From Actinoalloteichus fjordicus (GTDB taxonomy: Bacteria > Actinomycetota > Actinomycetes > Mycobacteriales > Pseudonocardiaceae): a stretch of DNA of 64,000 nt. The stretch is from contig NZ_CP016076.1 in assembly GCF_001941625.1 (NCBI RefSeq), forward strand, positions 1,488,001 through 1,552,000, written 5' to 3'. Both the position numbers and the translations under genes were made by a program. The stretch's first letter is position 1; every line of letters begins with the position of its first letter. Positions 17,711 to 24,588 of the stretch are shown here, in pieces. Under the pieces are notes generated by a model. The model saw only the letters and a program-made list of their open reading frames with translations. It was not told where the DNA came from and searched no databases.

Positions 17711-18889
17711 CTACAGCTCCGCGAAGAACCGGACGATGTCCTCGGCAACCGGTTTCGGAACCTCCACCGGGGCGAAATGGCCACCGCGATCGAACACCTG
17801 ATAGCGGGTGACGTCGTACAGCCGCTCGAGCCACTCGCGCGGCGGGACGCCGGGGGAGCGGCGGTAGTTGCGAAAGAGGGCGAAGGCAGTCGGCGTCGTC
17901 ACCCTGCTGGTCTGCGTCAGGGCCGGTGGGAACGCGGTGTTGTCGGAGTAGTCCCGGATCGAGGTGCTCAGCGTTCCGGTGGCCCAGTAGATCATGATCG
18001 TGGTCAGCAACAGATCACGCGAGAGGTAGCTCTCGAAGTTCTCGCGGTGATCGGTCCACGCATGCCACTTGTCGACGATCCACGCGGCCAGCCCCACCGG
18101 GGAGTCGTCAAGGCCGTAGGCAAGCGTGGTCGGTCTGGTGGCCTGGATGGCGTGGAATCCGCTGTCGGTCTGGTAGAACAGTCGCGCCTCCTCGCGGTAG
18201 GCCGTCTCGGCATCGGTGAGCGGCGGCGCACCGGGGCCGAGGTAGGGCGTGATCTCCGGATGGGTGAGATGCACCCCGATGACCGACTCGGGATGCTCGA
18301 GGGCGAGCAGCGTTGCGACGCCGGCGCCGAAGTCATCCCCGCCCACCCCGAAGCGCTGATAGCCGAGATTGCGCATGAGTCGATGCCAGAGGTCGGCGAC
18401 GAAGCGATAGTTCACGTCCCGGCGGTCGGGTCGGTCCGAGAATCCGTATCCCGGGAGCGACGGCACGATGACGTCGAAGGCCGGACCGGGCAGGCCGACC
18501 GACTTCGGCTCCGTGAGGATGCGGACGAGCGGGAGGTACTCGGCGAAGGTGCTGGGCCACCCGTGCCCGAGGAGCAGGGGGATCCCGGACCCGTTGCGCG
18601 CGCGGTGGTGGACGTAGTGGACCCGGAGGCCGTCGATCAGCATCGTGTACTGCTGATAGCGGTTCAGTAAGCTCTCCTGAGACCGCCAGTCGTAGCCGGA
18701 GCGCCAGTAGTCGACCAGCCGACGCAGGTAGGCGGAGTCGACACCGTCCGCCCAGTCGGTCGACGGCGTCATCCTCGGCCAGCGGACCATGGCCAGCCGA
18801 GTGTGCAGATCGTGGAGGACGTCCTCCTCGATGTGGATGCGAAACGGCACGGCCTCTGCGGACGCGCGCGACTCCTGGCCAGCGGGCAT
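17711..18889 (-). CDS. Epoxide hydrolase family alpha/beta hydrolase
   Basis: The N-terminal region (FRIHIEEDVLHDLHTRLAMVRWP) is the epoxide-hydrolase N-terminal arm. The core has the oxyanion motif HGWPSTFAEY (near 110), nucleophile Asp in GVGGDDFGAG (near 185) and the C-terminal His in DRGGHFAPVE. Such enzymes add water to epoxides through an ester intermediate. ATG at 18889 has GAGGAAG 6 bases upstream. It lies 203 bases downstream of, and on the same strand as, a TetR gene that probably controls it. Of the usual GGDWG, Trp is replaced by Asp-Phe. Confidence 0.88.
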   Translation of the reverse strand: MPAGQESRASAEAVPFRIHIEEDVLHDLHTRLAMVRWPRMTPSTDWADGVDSAYLRRLVDYWRSGYDWRSQESLLNRYQQYTMLIDGLRVHYVHHRARNGSGIPLLLGHGWPSTFAEYLPLVRILTEPKSVGLPGPAFDVIVPSLPGYGFSDRPDRRDVNYRFVADLWHRLMRNLGYQRFGVGGDDFGAGVATLLALEHPESVIGVHLTHPEITPYLGPGAPPLTDAETAYREEARLFYQTDSGFHAIQATRPTTLAYGLDDSPVGLAAWIVDKWHAWTDHRENFESYLSRDLLLTTIMIYWATGTLSTSIRDYSDNTAFPPALTQTSRVTTPTAFALFRNYRRSPGVPPREWLERLYDVTRYQVFDRGGHFAPVEVPKPVAEDIVRFFAEL

Positions 18890-19092
18890 GGTGTCTTCCT
18901 CACGGTCGGTGCGGTCGGTCTGTCGTCGGACGGCGGCTGCGCCGGGCACAGGTGCAGGCCGGAAGTCGAGTATGCGACCCGGCATCGCTCCTCGGGCGGC
19001 GCCGCCGATGCTGCTGCGGGCCGACGGACTCGGGACTGCTGCCGGCCGAAGGACTCGGGACTGCGGCGTGCGGAGGCCGAGGGCGTCGTGCG

Positions 19093-19668
19093 TCAGCCTG
19101 CGAGGGCCGGGGCGACGACCGCGACCACCCGGCGGGCGAGCGCGGGAACCTCGGCAGGCTCGTCGTGGCCGGCGAACGCCGCGAGGAAGGCCTCGAACAT
19201 CGCCGCTCCGGTGAGCGTCACCGCGACGGCGTCGGTGTCGACCGTGGACGACACCCGACCGGCGGCGATCTCGGCGTCGAGATAGGACCGCACCGCTGCG
19301 GCGGCCAGGTGCGGCCCCTTCTGACGCGCGTTCATGCTCTCCCGGTGCGCGGCGAGCAGGCTGGGACTGCTGAAGATCGACGCGGCGATCGGGAAGCTCT
19401 GCGCATAGAAGCGGAGCAGCCCCTCGACGATCACCCGGAGATTGCCGGTGACGCTGCCCTGCCCCACCATGCCCGGGTCCATGGCGATGGGCGGCATCCG
19501 TTCGGTGAGCACCCGCACGAAGATCTCCTGCTTGTCGGCGAAGTGCTTATACAGCAGCGCCTCCGAACATCCCGCCGCCCGTGCGATCTCCTTCGTGGTC
19601 GTCTTCGCGAGGCCTTCCTCTCGCATGACTCGCGCTGCGGCGTCGAGGATTCGCTCTGTGGTCTCCAT
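19093..19668 (-). CDS. TetR-family transcriptional regulator (near epoxide hydrolase)
   Basis: The helix-turn-helix is in residues 1-50: ILDAAARVMREEGLAKTTTKEIARAAGCSEALLYKHFADK. The remaining 140 residues are the helical ligand-binding part, with no recognisable ligand class. At 191 residues it is a normal TetR. A pseudo-palindrome at 19691-19708 just upstream suggests autoregulation, and the downstream epoxide hydrolase is the likely target. Confidence 0.9.
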   Translation of the reverse strand: METTERILDAAARVMREEGLAKTTTKEIARAAGCSEALLYKHFADKQEIFVRVLTERMPPIAMDPGMVGQGSVTGNLRVIVEGLLRFYAQSFPIAASIFSSPSLLAAHRESMNARQKGPHLAAAAVRSYLDAEIAAGRVSSTVDTDAVAVTLTGAAMFEAFLAAFAGHDEPAEVPALARRVVAVVAPALAG

Positions 19669-19690
19669 CGGGATCGGGTCCTGTCGTCAA

Positions 19691-19708
19691 GGTGAGTGAC
19701 CGCTCACC
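19691..19708 (-). promoter_or_regulatory. Candidate TetR operator
   Basis: GGTGAG-TGACCG-CTCACC has perfect 6-base half sites. It lies 23 bases before the TetR start at 19668, a typical place for a TetR autoregulatory site. Confidence 0.55.
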
Positions 19709-19823
19709 GTAGCACCGGTCGGCCAAGCCGCCGGGTGACGATCAAGTGGGACGCGCCGACCTCGGCGCGGGCTCCTCGCGGCAGCAGTGCCGAAGCCTGC
19801 GACACGACGGCGAGGACTCCCGG

Positions 19824-20382
19824 TCAGACCGGGCGGGTGTGCCGCGTTCCGTGAGTCTCGGCGACGCAGACCAGCGCGTCGAAACAGTGGAAGGCAGGTT
19901 GGTCGCAGAAATAGTCCGCCGTGCGCATCCGGGGATAGGCCTCGGCATCCGAGACTGCGGTGGACGGGGGCAGATCGACGAGCGTCCATGCCTGCGAGGC
20001 AGGGAAGGCCGATTCGATCGTGTCATGTTCCAGCGCTGCGAGCGGCGCCTCCTGAAAGGGGAAATCGCCGGCTGAGGTGAAGTCGCCAGAGGCGACCCCG
20101 GCGTGACCAGCGCGTGCGGCGCTTCCACCGCGACGACGGTGAAGCCGCACCGCTCGACGAGGAAGCGCAGCATCCGATGGCGCACTGGTAGAACTCCTCG
20201 ACGTGGTGGGAGCTCTCGCCCAGCCCCACCACGCGCGCCGATCCGACGATCTCCGCCAACGGGCCGAGGTCCTCCAGCGGAGCGTCGAGGTCGAGCGTGG
20301 ACACCGAATGCCCGTGGGTGCGAATCCAGTCAGCCAGGCTGTCCGAAGCCCGCACCTGCGCCACGCGACCGAACGATGTCAT
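19824..20382 (-). pseudogene. Erythromycin esterase-like pseudogene (frameshift plus internal deletion)
   Basis: Three pieces read like one erythromycin-esterase protein in different frames. From 20382: SARVVGLGESSHHVEEFYQ. After a one-base loss near 20186: RHRMLRFLVERCGFTVVAVEAPHAL. After a junction near 20097: GDFPFQEAPLAALEHDTIESAFP and MRTADYFCDQPAFHCFDALVCV, ending at 19824. Together about 180 residues remain of the usual 400, so the middle, including catalytic residues, is deleted. A good GGAGG precedes the ATG, and the ATG overlaps the stop of the truncated XRE gene. It cannot be functional. Confidence 0.75.
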
Positions 20383-20654
20383 GGGAAGTCTGCCTCCGAG
20401 CTCGAGTACGTCTGCCTTCGTTGTGCGGGGAACGCGCGAGGCATCGTGGAGAAGCCATTGCGTTCGCGAAGCGGCACGTCCAACTCGTCGCACAACCGCT
20501 CGATCATGGCGCGGCTCGGCTGTGACCGGCCGGCCTCGATGAAGCTCAGGTGCCTGGTGGAGACGTCCGCCGCAATCGAGAGATCCAGCTGGGAACGTCT
20601 GCGTCGTTCTCTCCAGCGACGCACCAGGACGCCGATCGGCTCTTGCTGACTCAT
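20379..20654 (-). CDS. Truncated XRE-family helix-turn-helix regulator
   Basis: Residues 1-70 are a clear XRE DNA-binding domain of the MmyB-like type: LVRRWRERRRRSQLDLSIAADVSTRHLSFIEAGRSQPSRAMI, then LCDELDVPLRERN. Full members run to about 280 residues with a C-terminal ligand domain; this one stops at 91 after an unrelated tail. It ends with ATGA overlapping the esterase pseudogene, so both were probably damaged together. It might still make a small DNA-binding protein. Confidence 0.65.
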   Translation of the reverse strand: MSQQEPIGVLVRRWRERRRRSQLDLSIAADVSTRHLSFIEAGRSQPSRAMIERLCDELDVPLRERNGFSTMPRAFPAQRRQTYSSSEADFP

Positions 20655-20865
20655 CTCGCCACGCTATGCCGCACCGGAGTACGTCCAGTACCTCCGAGCC
20701 GATCCACTCCCGGTTCGGTGCGGACGCGACGACGGCGGCAGTCTGGTCGCTGATCGTGGACGGACTACTCACGACGGCCACCGGGAACTGTGGAAGACCA
20801 CCGGGCGCGCGCGGTGAGCGGTGGCCGGTGGGCAGCGTGGCTGATGTCGCCTCGTGGCGCAATGA

Positions 20866-20888
20866 TGGACCGGGCGGTCCACTATAGG
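20866..20888 (+). promoter_or_regulatory. TetR autoregulatory operator and -10 box
   Basis: TGGACCGGGCGGTCCA (20866-20881) is a palindrome with 7-base arms. TATAGG (20883-20888) follows as a -10 box only 12 bases before the TetR ATG at 20901, so the transcript would be almost leaderless. The site shares 13 of 16 bases with the one at 21561-21576. Confidence 0.7.
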
Positions 20889-20900
20889 TAGCCTGGGCGC

Positions 20901-21491
20901 ATGCCGCGTCCACGCCAGTTCGATGAAGAGCGCGTCTTGGCGGCCGTGCAGGCGACGTTCTGGGACAACGGGTACGCAGGCACATCACTCGAAGATCTCC
21001 TGGCAGCCAGCGGACTGGGCAAGGGGAGTCTGTACGGGGCGTTCGGAGACAAGCGGAGCTTGTTCCTGCGCGTGCTGCGCGAGTACGACGAGGCCAATGA
21101 TCGGATGCTGCGTACGTGGCTGGAGCAGGCCGACCACGCCATCGATGTGATTCGCGGTTTCGTGACCGGCCCCGTACGTGATCCTGGCGGCGAACAGGCA
21201 CGTCGGGGTTGCCTGCTCGCCAATACCGCGATGGAGCTCTCCGTGAGCACCTCCGAGGTGGCGGCCGAGGCTCGGCGCAGCTACGCCGCGACCACTTCTG
21301 TGCTGGTCGACGCGATACGGCGAGCGCAGCGCGAGGGCGACATCGCGCCTCATGTCGACCCGGACGGCGCCGCCCATGCGGTGCTGTCGGGTCAGCTCGG
21401 ACTGATCGTCCTCGGCCGAGTGGGTCAGGATCCGGCCGCTTTGTTGATCATGGCCGACACCCTGCTCGACGGTCTACTGCCTCAGTCTTGA
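20901..21491 (+). CDS. TetR/AcrR-family regulator of the adjacent SDR gene
   Basis: The DNA-binding part reads MPRPRQFDEERVLAAVQATFWDNGYAGTSLEDLLAASGLGKGSLYGAFGDK, typical of the subgroup that regulates neighbouring oxidoreductases. RRGCLLANTAMEL at mid-protein is a common C-terminal-domain signature of that subgroup. Length is 196 residues. No strong RBS is visible, consistent with the near-leaderless promoter. Three similar 16-base sites, one at its own promoter and two before the SDR gene, suggest it represses itself and the SDR gene. Confidence 0.9.
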   Translation: MPRPRQFDEERVLAAVQATFWDNGYAGTSLEDLLAASGLGKGSLYGAFGDKRSLFLRVLREYDEANDRMLRTWLEQADHAIDVIRGFVTGPVRDPGGEQARRGCLLANTAMELSVSTSEVAAEARRSYAATTSVLVDAIRRAQREGDIAPHVDPDGAAHAVLSGQLGLIVLGRVGQDPAALLIMADTLLDGLLPQS

Positions 21492-21532
21492 GTGTTCTCG
21501 GAATGGCATGAGGTAGATCACCGACCGAGTTC

Positions 21533-21576
21533 TTGACCGATCAGTCCACATGAAGTTTTATGGACTGGTCGGTCAA
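21533..21576 (+). promoter_or_regulatory. SDR promoter with two inverted TetR operators
   Basis: TTGACCGATCAGTCCA (21533-21548) and TGGACTGGTCGGTCAA (21561-21576) are reverse complements except for one base. The first covers a -35 box (TTGACC); TTTTAT (21556-21561) lies 17 bases on as -10, and the second site overlaps its end and the start point. Bound repressor would block the promoter. Confidence 0.75.
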
Positions 21577-21599
21577 TAACAGGGAAGTGGGAAGCTGCC

Positions 21600-22334
21600 A
21601 TGAAGGTCCTGGAGGGCAAGGTCGCGGTCGTGACCGGGGGGAACGCGGGTATCGGACGGGCGATTGCGCGGGCTTACCTCGACGAGGGTGCCCGGGTGTT
21701 CGTCGCAGGCCGTCGCCAGCCGCAGCTCGACGAGGTCGAGGCCGAACTCGGTCCCGGGGTGACCGGGGTCCGCTGTGACGTGGGCAGGCTCGAGGACCTC
21801 GACGCGCTCTATGCGACGGTCGCCGAGCAGGCGGGTCGAATCGATGTTCTGGTCGCCAACGCCGGGATCGGGATCGTGGCGCCCTTGGGCGAGATCACCG
21901 AGGAGCAGTTCGACGCCATGTTCACCACCAACGTCAAGGGTTCGCTGTTCACCGTGCAGAAGGCGCTGCCGCTGCTCTCGTCGGGGGCGTCGATCATCCT
22001 CACTGGATCGACGGCGGTCTCGCGGCCCCAGCCGTTCCTGCCCGTGTACGGGGCGACCAAGGCCGCGATCCGTAACCTGGTTCGCGGGTTCGCCCACGAG
22101 GCCGGGGAACGTCGGTACCGGATCAACATGCTCTCCCCCGGCGGTACCCGCACGCAGGGTTTGGTCGACCTGATCTCAGCTGAGGCGGTCGCCGCCGCTG
22201 GGGCGTCGGTTCCACTCGGCCGGTTGGCCGAGCCCGAAGAGATCGCCGCGGCAGCCGTCTTCCTCGCCTCGGATGCGTCCAGCTATGTCAACGGCTCCGA
22301 GCTTGCCGTGGACGGCGGCTCCGCCCAGGTCTGA
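21600..22334 (+). CDS. SDR-family oxidoreductase
   Basis: This is a classical short-chain dehydrogenase of 244 residues. The cofactor motif is TGGNAGIG (residues 13-20), followed by NAG (NAGIGI), catalytic Ser in TGSTAVS, and YGATK with the catalytic Tyr and Lys. An Arg-Arg after strand 2 (VAGRRQPQ) suggests NADP(H). GGGAAG lies upstream of the ATG. It is transcribed from an operator-controlled promoter behind its TetR gene. The substrate is unknown; TetR-SDR pairs often answer reactive electrophiles or quinones, but that is only analogy. Confidence 0.92.
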   Translation: MKVLEGKVAVVTGGNAGIGRAIARAYLDEGARVFVAGRRQPQLDEVEAELGPGVTGVRCDVGRLEDLDALYATVAEQAGRIDVLVANAGIGIVAPLGEITEEQFDAMFTTNVKGSLFTVQKALPLLSSGASIILTGSTAVSRPQPFLPVYGATKAAIRNLVRGFAHEAGERRYRINMLSPGGTRTQGLVDLISAEAVAAAGASVPLGRLAEPEEIAAAAVFLASDASSYVNGSELAVDGGSAQV

Positions 22335-22524
22335 GGCGCGCAGGCGCACCCCGCCCACCCGACAGGAGCTGTGGAGAGCCCGAGCGAATGGCACTGTCTG
22401 CCAACCACGAGCTGTAGCGGGCTTTCCTCCCGTGTTCGAGCTGAGGCGATCTCCTCGCGGCGCGCATCCCTGCCGGGCCGGGTGGTGCCGGTCAACCGAG
22501 CCCGGCGACGGCCGCCGCCTCTCC

Positions 22525-22619
22525 CCGTCCATATCTGGCACCGCTTCCAGCGCCAGTAGGTCCGCACCAGTGTCGGCCAGTACTTTCAACAGACGATCCC
22601 GGAACTGAATCTGCGATCG
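22525..22619 (-). pseudogene. Homocysteine S-methyltransferase-like fragment
   Basis: The minus strand reads QFRDRLLKVLADTGADLLALE followed by AVPDMDG, which resembles the homocysteine S-methyltransferase core (FHRxRLxVLAxAGADLLAxETxPD). Only about 30 residues survive, without the zinc-binding Cys region or a start. It is a scrap within the eroded patch; a chance match cannot be excluded. Confidence 0.45.
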
Positions 22620-22620
22620 G

Positions 22621-22881
22621 AGTCGGGTACCGAGCCGCCAGAATGACGACGGACCCGACGCCGCCGCGCCGGCCGAGGTCGCCGATCACCTCGGCGGCGT
22701 GATCACCGAAGGCGGCCATCACCAGACCAGAGCCCTCATCGAAGCCCTCGTCGCCAAGGTCACCATCACCGGACCCGACACGCTCAAGCCCGTGTTCCGC
22801 ATCCCACCACTCCGCAGTGCAAACGAGGCCGTAACCGCTCTACAGCGGAAACGGCCCCGAAAGGAGTGGTTCGCACCATGA
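22621..22881 (+). pseudogene. C-terminal remnant of a site-specific recombinase next to tRNA-Leu
   Basis: The last 60 codons read EVADHLGGVITEGGHHQTRA and LIEALVAKVTITGPDTLKPVFRIP, ending RKRPRKEWFAP. This resembles the C-terminal tail of large serine recombinases of actinomycete integrative elements. The catalytic N-terminal domain is absent. The stop lies 9 bases from the 3' end of tRNA-Leu, where such an integrase gene would sit. I read it as the residue of an element that entered at this tRNA and decayed. Confidence 0.55.
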
Positions 22882-22890
22882 CTGCATCGG

Positions 22891-22964
22891 TGGGGCCGGT
22901 GGGACTCGAACCCACACTGGCACGGACCTAAACCGTGTGCCTCTGCCAATTGGGCCACGGCCCC
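22891..22964 (-). tRNA. tRNA-Leu (anticodon TAG), short variable loop
   Basis: On the minus strand the acceptor arm GGGGCCG pairs with CGGCCCC, followed by discriminator A. The anticodon stem CACGG/CCGTG encloses TTTAGGT, giving anticodon TAG (reads CUA/CUG). The T arm is GTGGG TTCGAGT CCCAC. Length is 74 bases with a 5-base variable loop, whereas normal Leu tRNAs have a long variable arm, so the charging identity deserves care. CCA is not encoded. Confidence 0.85.
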
Positions 22965-23041
22965 GAAGCATGGGCCGCCGAACGGCTCATGCAGCGGTTC
23001 GAGCCTACCCGCGCCCGATGCCCCCGCGACGCTCGCCCTGA

Positions 23042-23458
23042 TCAGGAGCTCGATCCGGTCGGCAGCCCGATGCCGAGGCTGACGACTCCGACGACCAGAC
23101 AGAGCGCTCCGGCCCAGAGCAGCACGACGGCCTTGTTCGGGCTGGTGCGACCCCGTCCCGCCGAGGAGGCGAAGAAGCCGCCGGACATCAGTGCCGCGGC
23201 GAGGGGAAGGCCGAGTCGGGCGGCCCAGCCGAGTGCGCCGGTCATCATGTCCGCGTAGAGCAGGCCGACCAGGCTCAGGATCACCAGCACGCCCGCGTGG
23301 CCGTGTCCGGCGTGGGCGAAGGACTTCTGGAAGTCGGTCATCGGGACCCGCCCCTGGGCGATGCGGGTCATGAACCAGCCGCCGACGGCGATGCCGACCA
23401 CGGTGAGCAGCACCAGACCCGCGATGATCCGGGTGTGCGGCTGGAGTGTCGCAGTCAT
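23042..23458 (-). CDS. Small four-helix membrane protein, unknown function
   Basis: This is a 138-residue protein of about four hydrophobic segments (IIAGLVLLTVVGIAVGGWF, AGVLVILSLVGLLYADMM, LGLPLAAALMSGGFFA, VVLLWAGALCLVVGVVSLGI). A His-rich loop, FAHAGHGHAG, lies between the first two. The ATG at 23458 has GAGGG ten bases upstream; an ATG at 23467 lies too close to it. I do not recognise the family. Its promoter carries a palindrome, so expression is probably controlled by a TetR-like regulator encoded elsewhere. Confidence 0.75.
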   Translation of the reverse strand: MTATLQPHTRIIAGLVLLTVVGIAVGGWFMTRIAQGRVPMTDFQKSFAHAGHGHAGVLVILSLVGLLYADMMTGALGWAARLGLPLAAALMSGGFFASSAGRGRTSPNKAVVLLWAGALCLVVGVVSLGIGLPTGSSS

Positions 23459-23504
23459 GGTCGTCATTCCCTCTGGTGATCGAGGCGTACCCGCCCACAT
23501 TTGG

Positions 23505-23543
23505 TAACGGCGTTATAAAACACCGTGCGGATGAGGCTGTCAA
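23505..23543 (-). promoter_or_regulatory. Promoter with palindrome for the small membrane protein
   Basis: On the minus strand, TTGACA (23543-23538) and TTTATA (23519-23514) are spaced by 18 bases. TAACG-G-CGTTA (23505-23515 on the plus strand) is a perfect palindrome overlapping the -10 end and start point, as expected for a repressor site. Confidence 0.7.
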
Positions 23544-23611
23544 CCGCCCCGTCGTGGCATGCGAGCTGGTGATCTAACGTTGTCCGCACCGCATCAGCGC
23601 GAGGAGGAGAC

Positions 23612-23833
23612 GTGGCCCGCCATCCCCAAGAGATCGAACGCGACATCGAGCAGGCCCGCGACGCGCTGGCCGAGACCCTGGACGAGCTGGGCACCCGTGC
23701 CCATCCCAAGCGGTTCGTCGAGACCGCGCAGACCAGCGTGCTCGCGAAGTTCGACAATCCCAAGGTCCGCATCTCGCTGATGGTGATCGCGGCCCTGGTC
23801 GTGTTCGCCATTCTGCGCAGGCTCTTTCGCTGA
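23612..23833 (+). CDS. DUF3618 family small membrane protein
   Basis: It is 73 residues long. The first 40 match the DUF3618 pattern, a charged helix EIERDIEQARDALAETLDEL. It is followed by one membrane segment, ISLMVIAALVVFAIL, and a basic end RRLFR. GTG start with GAGGAG upstream. Known actinobacterial members are single-pass proteins of unknown role. Confidence 0.85.
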   Translation: MARHPQEIERDIEQARDALAETLDELGTRAHPKRFVETAQTSVLAKFDNPKVRISLMVIAALVVFAILRRLFR

Positions 23834-23845
23834 CATCGGATGAGC

Positions 23846-23877
23846 GGCGTTCGGGGGTGCAGCGGCCCCCGAACGCC
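23846..23877. terminator. Bidirectional hairpin terminator
   Basis: GGCGTTCGGGGG (23846-23857) pairs perfectly with CCCCCGAACGCC (23866-23877) around an 8-base loop, between two converging genes. Confidence 0.8.
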
Positions 23878-23886
23878 ATCGTCTCC

Positions 23887-24420
23887 TCACGCCGAGTCGG
23901 CCTCCGGTCGCTCGACGTCGTCCGACCCCGAGGTATCGGCGGCGCTGCCGGTCGCTGAGCCCTGTTCCGTGTCCTCGGTGGATACGGTGGCGGTGCGGGT
24001 GCCGCGACGTCGCCGCGATGCGGTGCTCTTCTTCTTGCGCGGTGCCTCGTCGGCGGTCTTCTCCTCGCCTGCGACGTCGGCCCCGGCGTCTGCCGCGACC
24101 GAGTTCTCGGGCGAGGCCTCGGCGGCCCGTGGCTGGTCGGGTCTGGGGGAGACGTGTCGGGCGGTGAGATACGCGGAGGTGAACGCCAGTGCGTCTCCGT
24201 CCAGCAGATGCACGATGGTGGGGCTTCCTTCGCCTGCGTGGAGCTCCCCGGCAAGTCGGTCGGTGGCCTCCCGTGCGGCGAGGATGCCTGCTGCGTGTGC
24301 GCTGCGGGTCTCGACCCCGTTCGAGACGGTGATGGTCCAGTCCTCGCCGTCCGATGTGTACTCGGCGACGAGATGAGAGGAGGCCTGCACCCCGTCGGCC
24401 TGATGGCTCGCTTTCCGCAT
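23887..24420 (-). CDS. Hypothetical protein with basic disordered C-terminus
   Basis: The first 95 residues look folded (VAEYTSDGEDWTITVSNGVETRSAHAAGILAAREATDRLAGEL), with alternating strands and a helix. The rest is disordered and acidic apart from a strongly basic patch, RKKKSTASRRRRG, which could bind nucleic acid. No family is recognised. It is divergent from the DUF6319-like gene, whose product has a similar layout. Confidence 0.65.
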   Translation of the reverse strand: MRKASHQADGVQASSHLVAEYTSDGEDWTITVSNGVETRSAHAAGILAAREATDRLAGELHAGEGSPTIVHLLDGDALAFTSAYLTARHVSPRPDQPRAAEASPENSVAADAGADVAGEEKTADEAPRKKKSTASRRRRGTRTATVSTEDTEQGSATGSAADTSGSDDVERPEADSA

Positions 24421-24588
24421 GGGCCTATCGTCCGACGGCGATGCCCCGTTCGCACGGCGGGGTGTGGGCTGAACGGTCCATCAGTCACTGGTCTGGACGG
24501 AGCATCGCTGTCTCCGGCGGACCACGTGACGTTCCTGTCGGTGCGATAAGGCAACCTGATAGGGCTAATTGTTGATCAAGGAGAGGCG

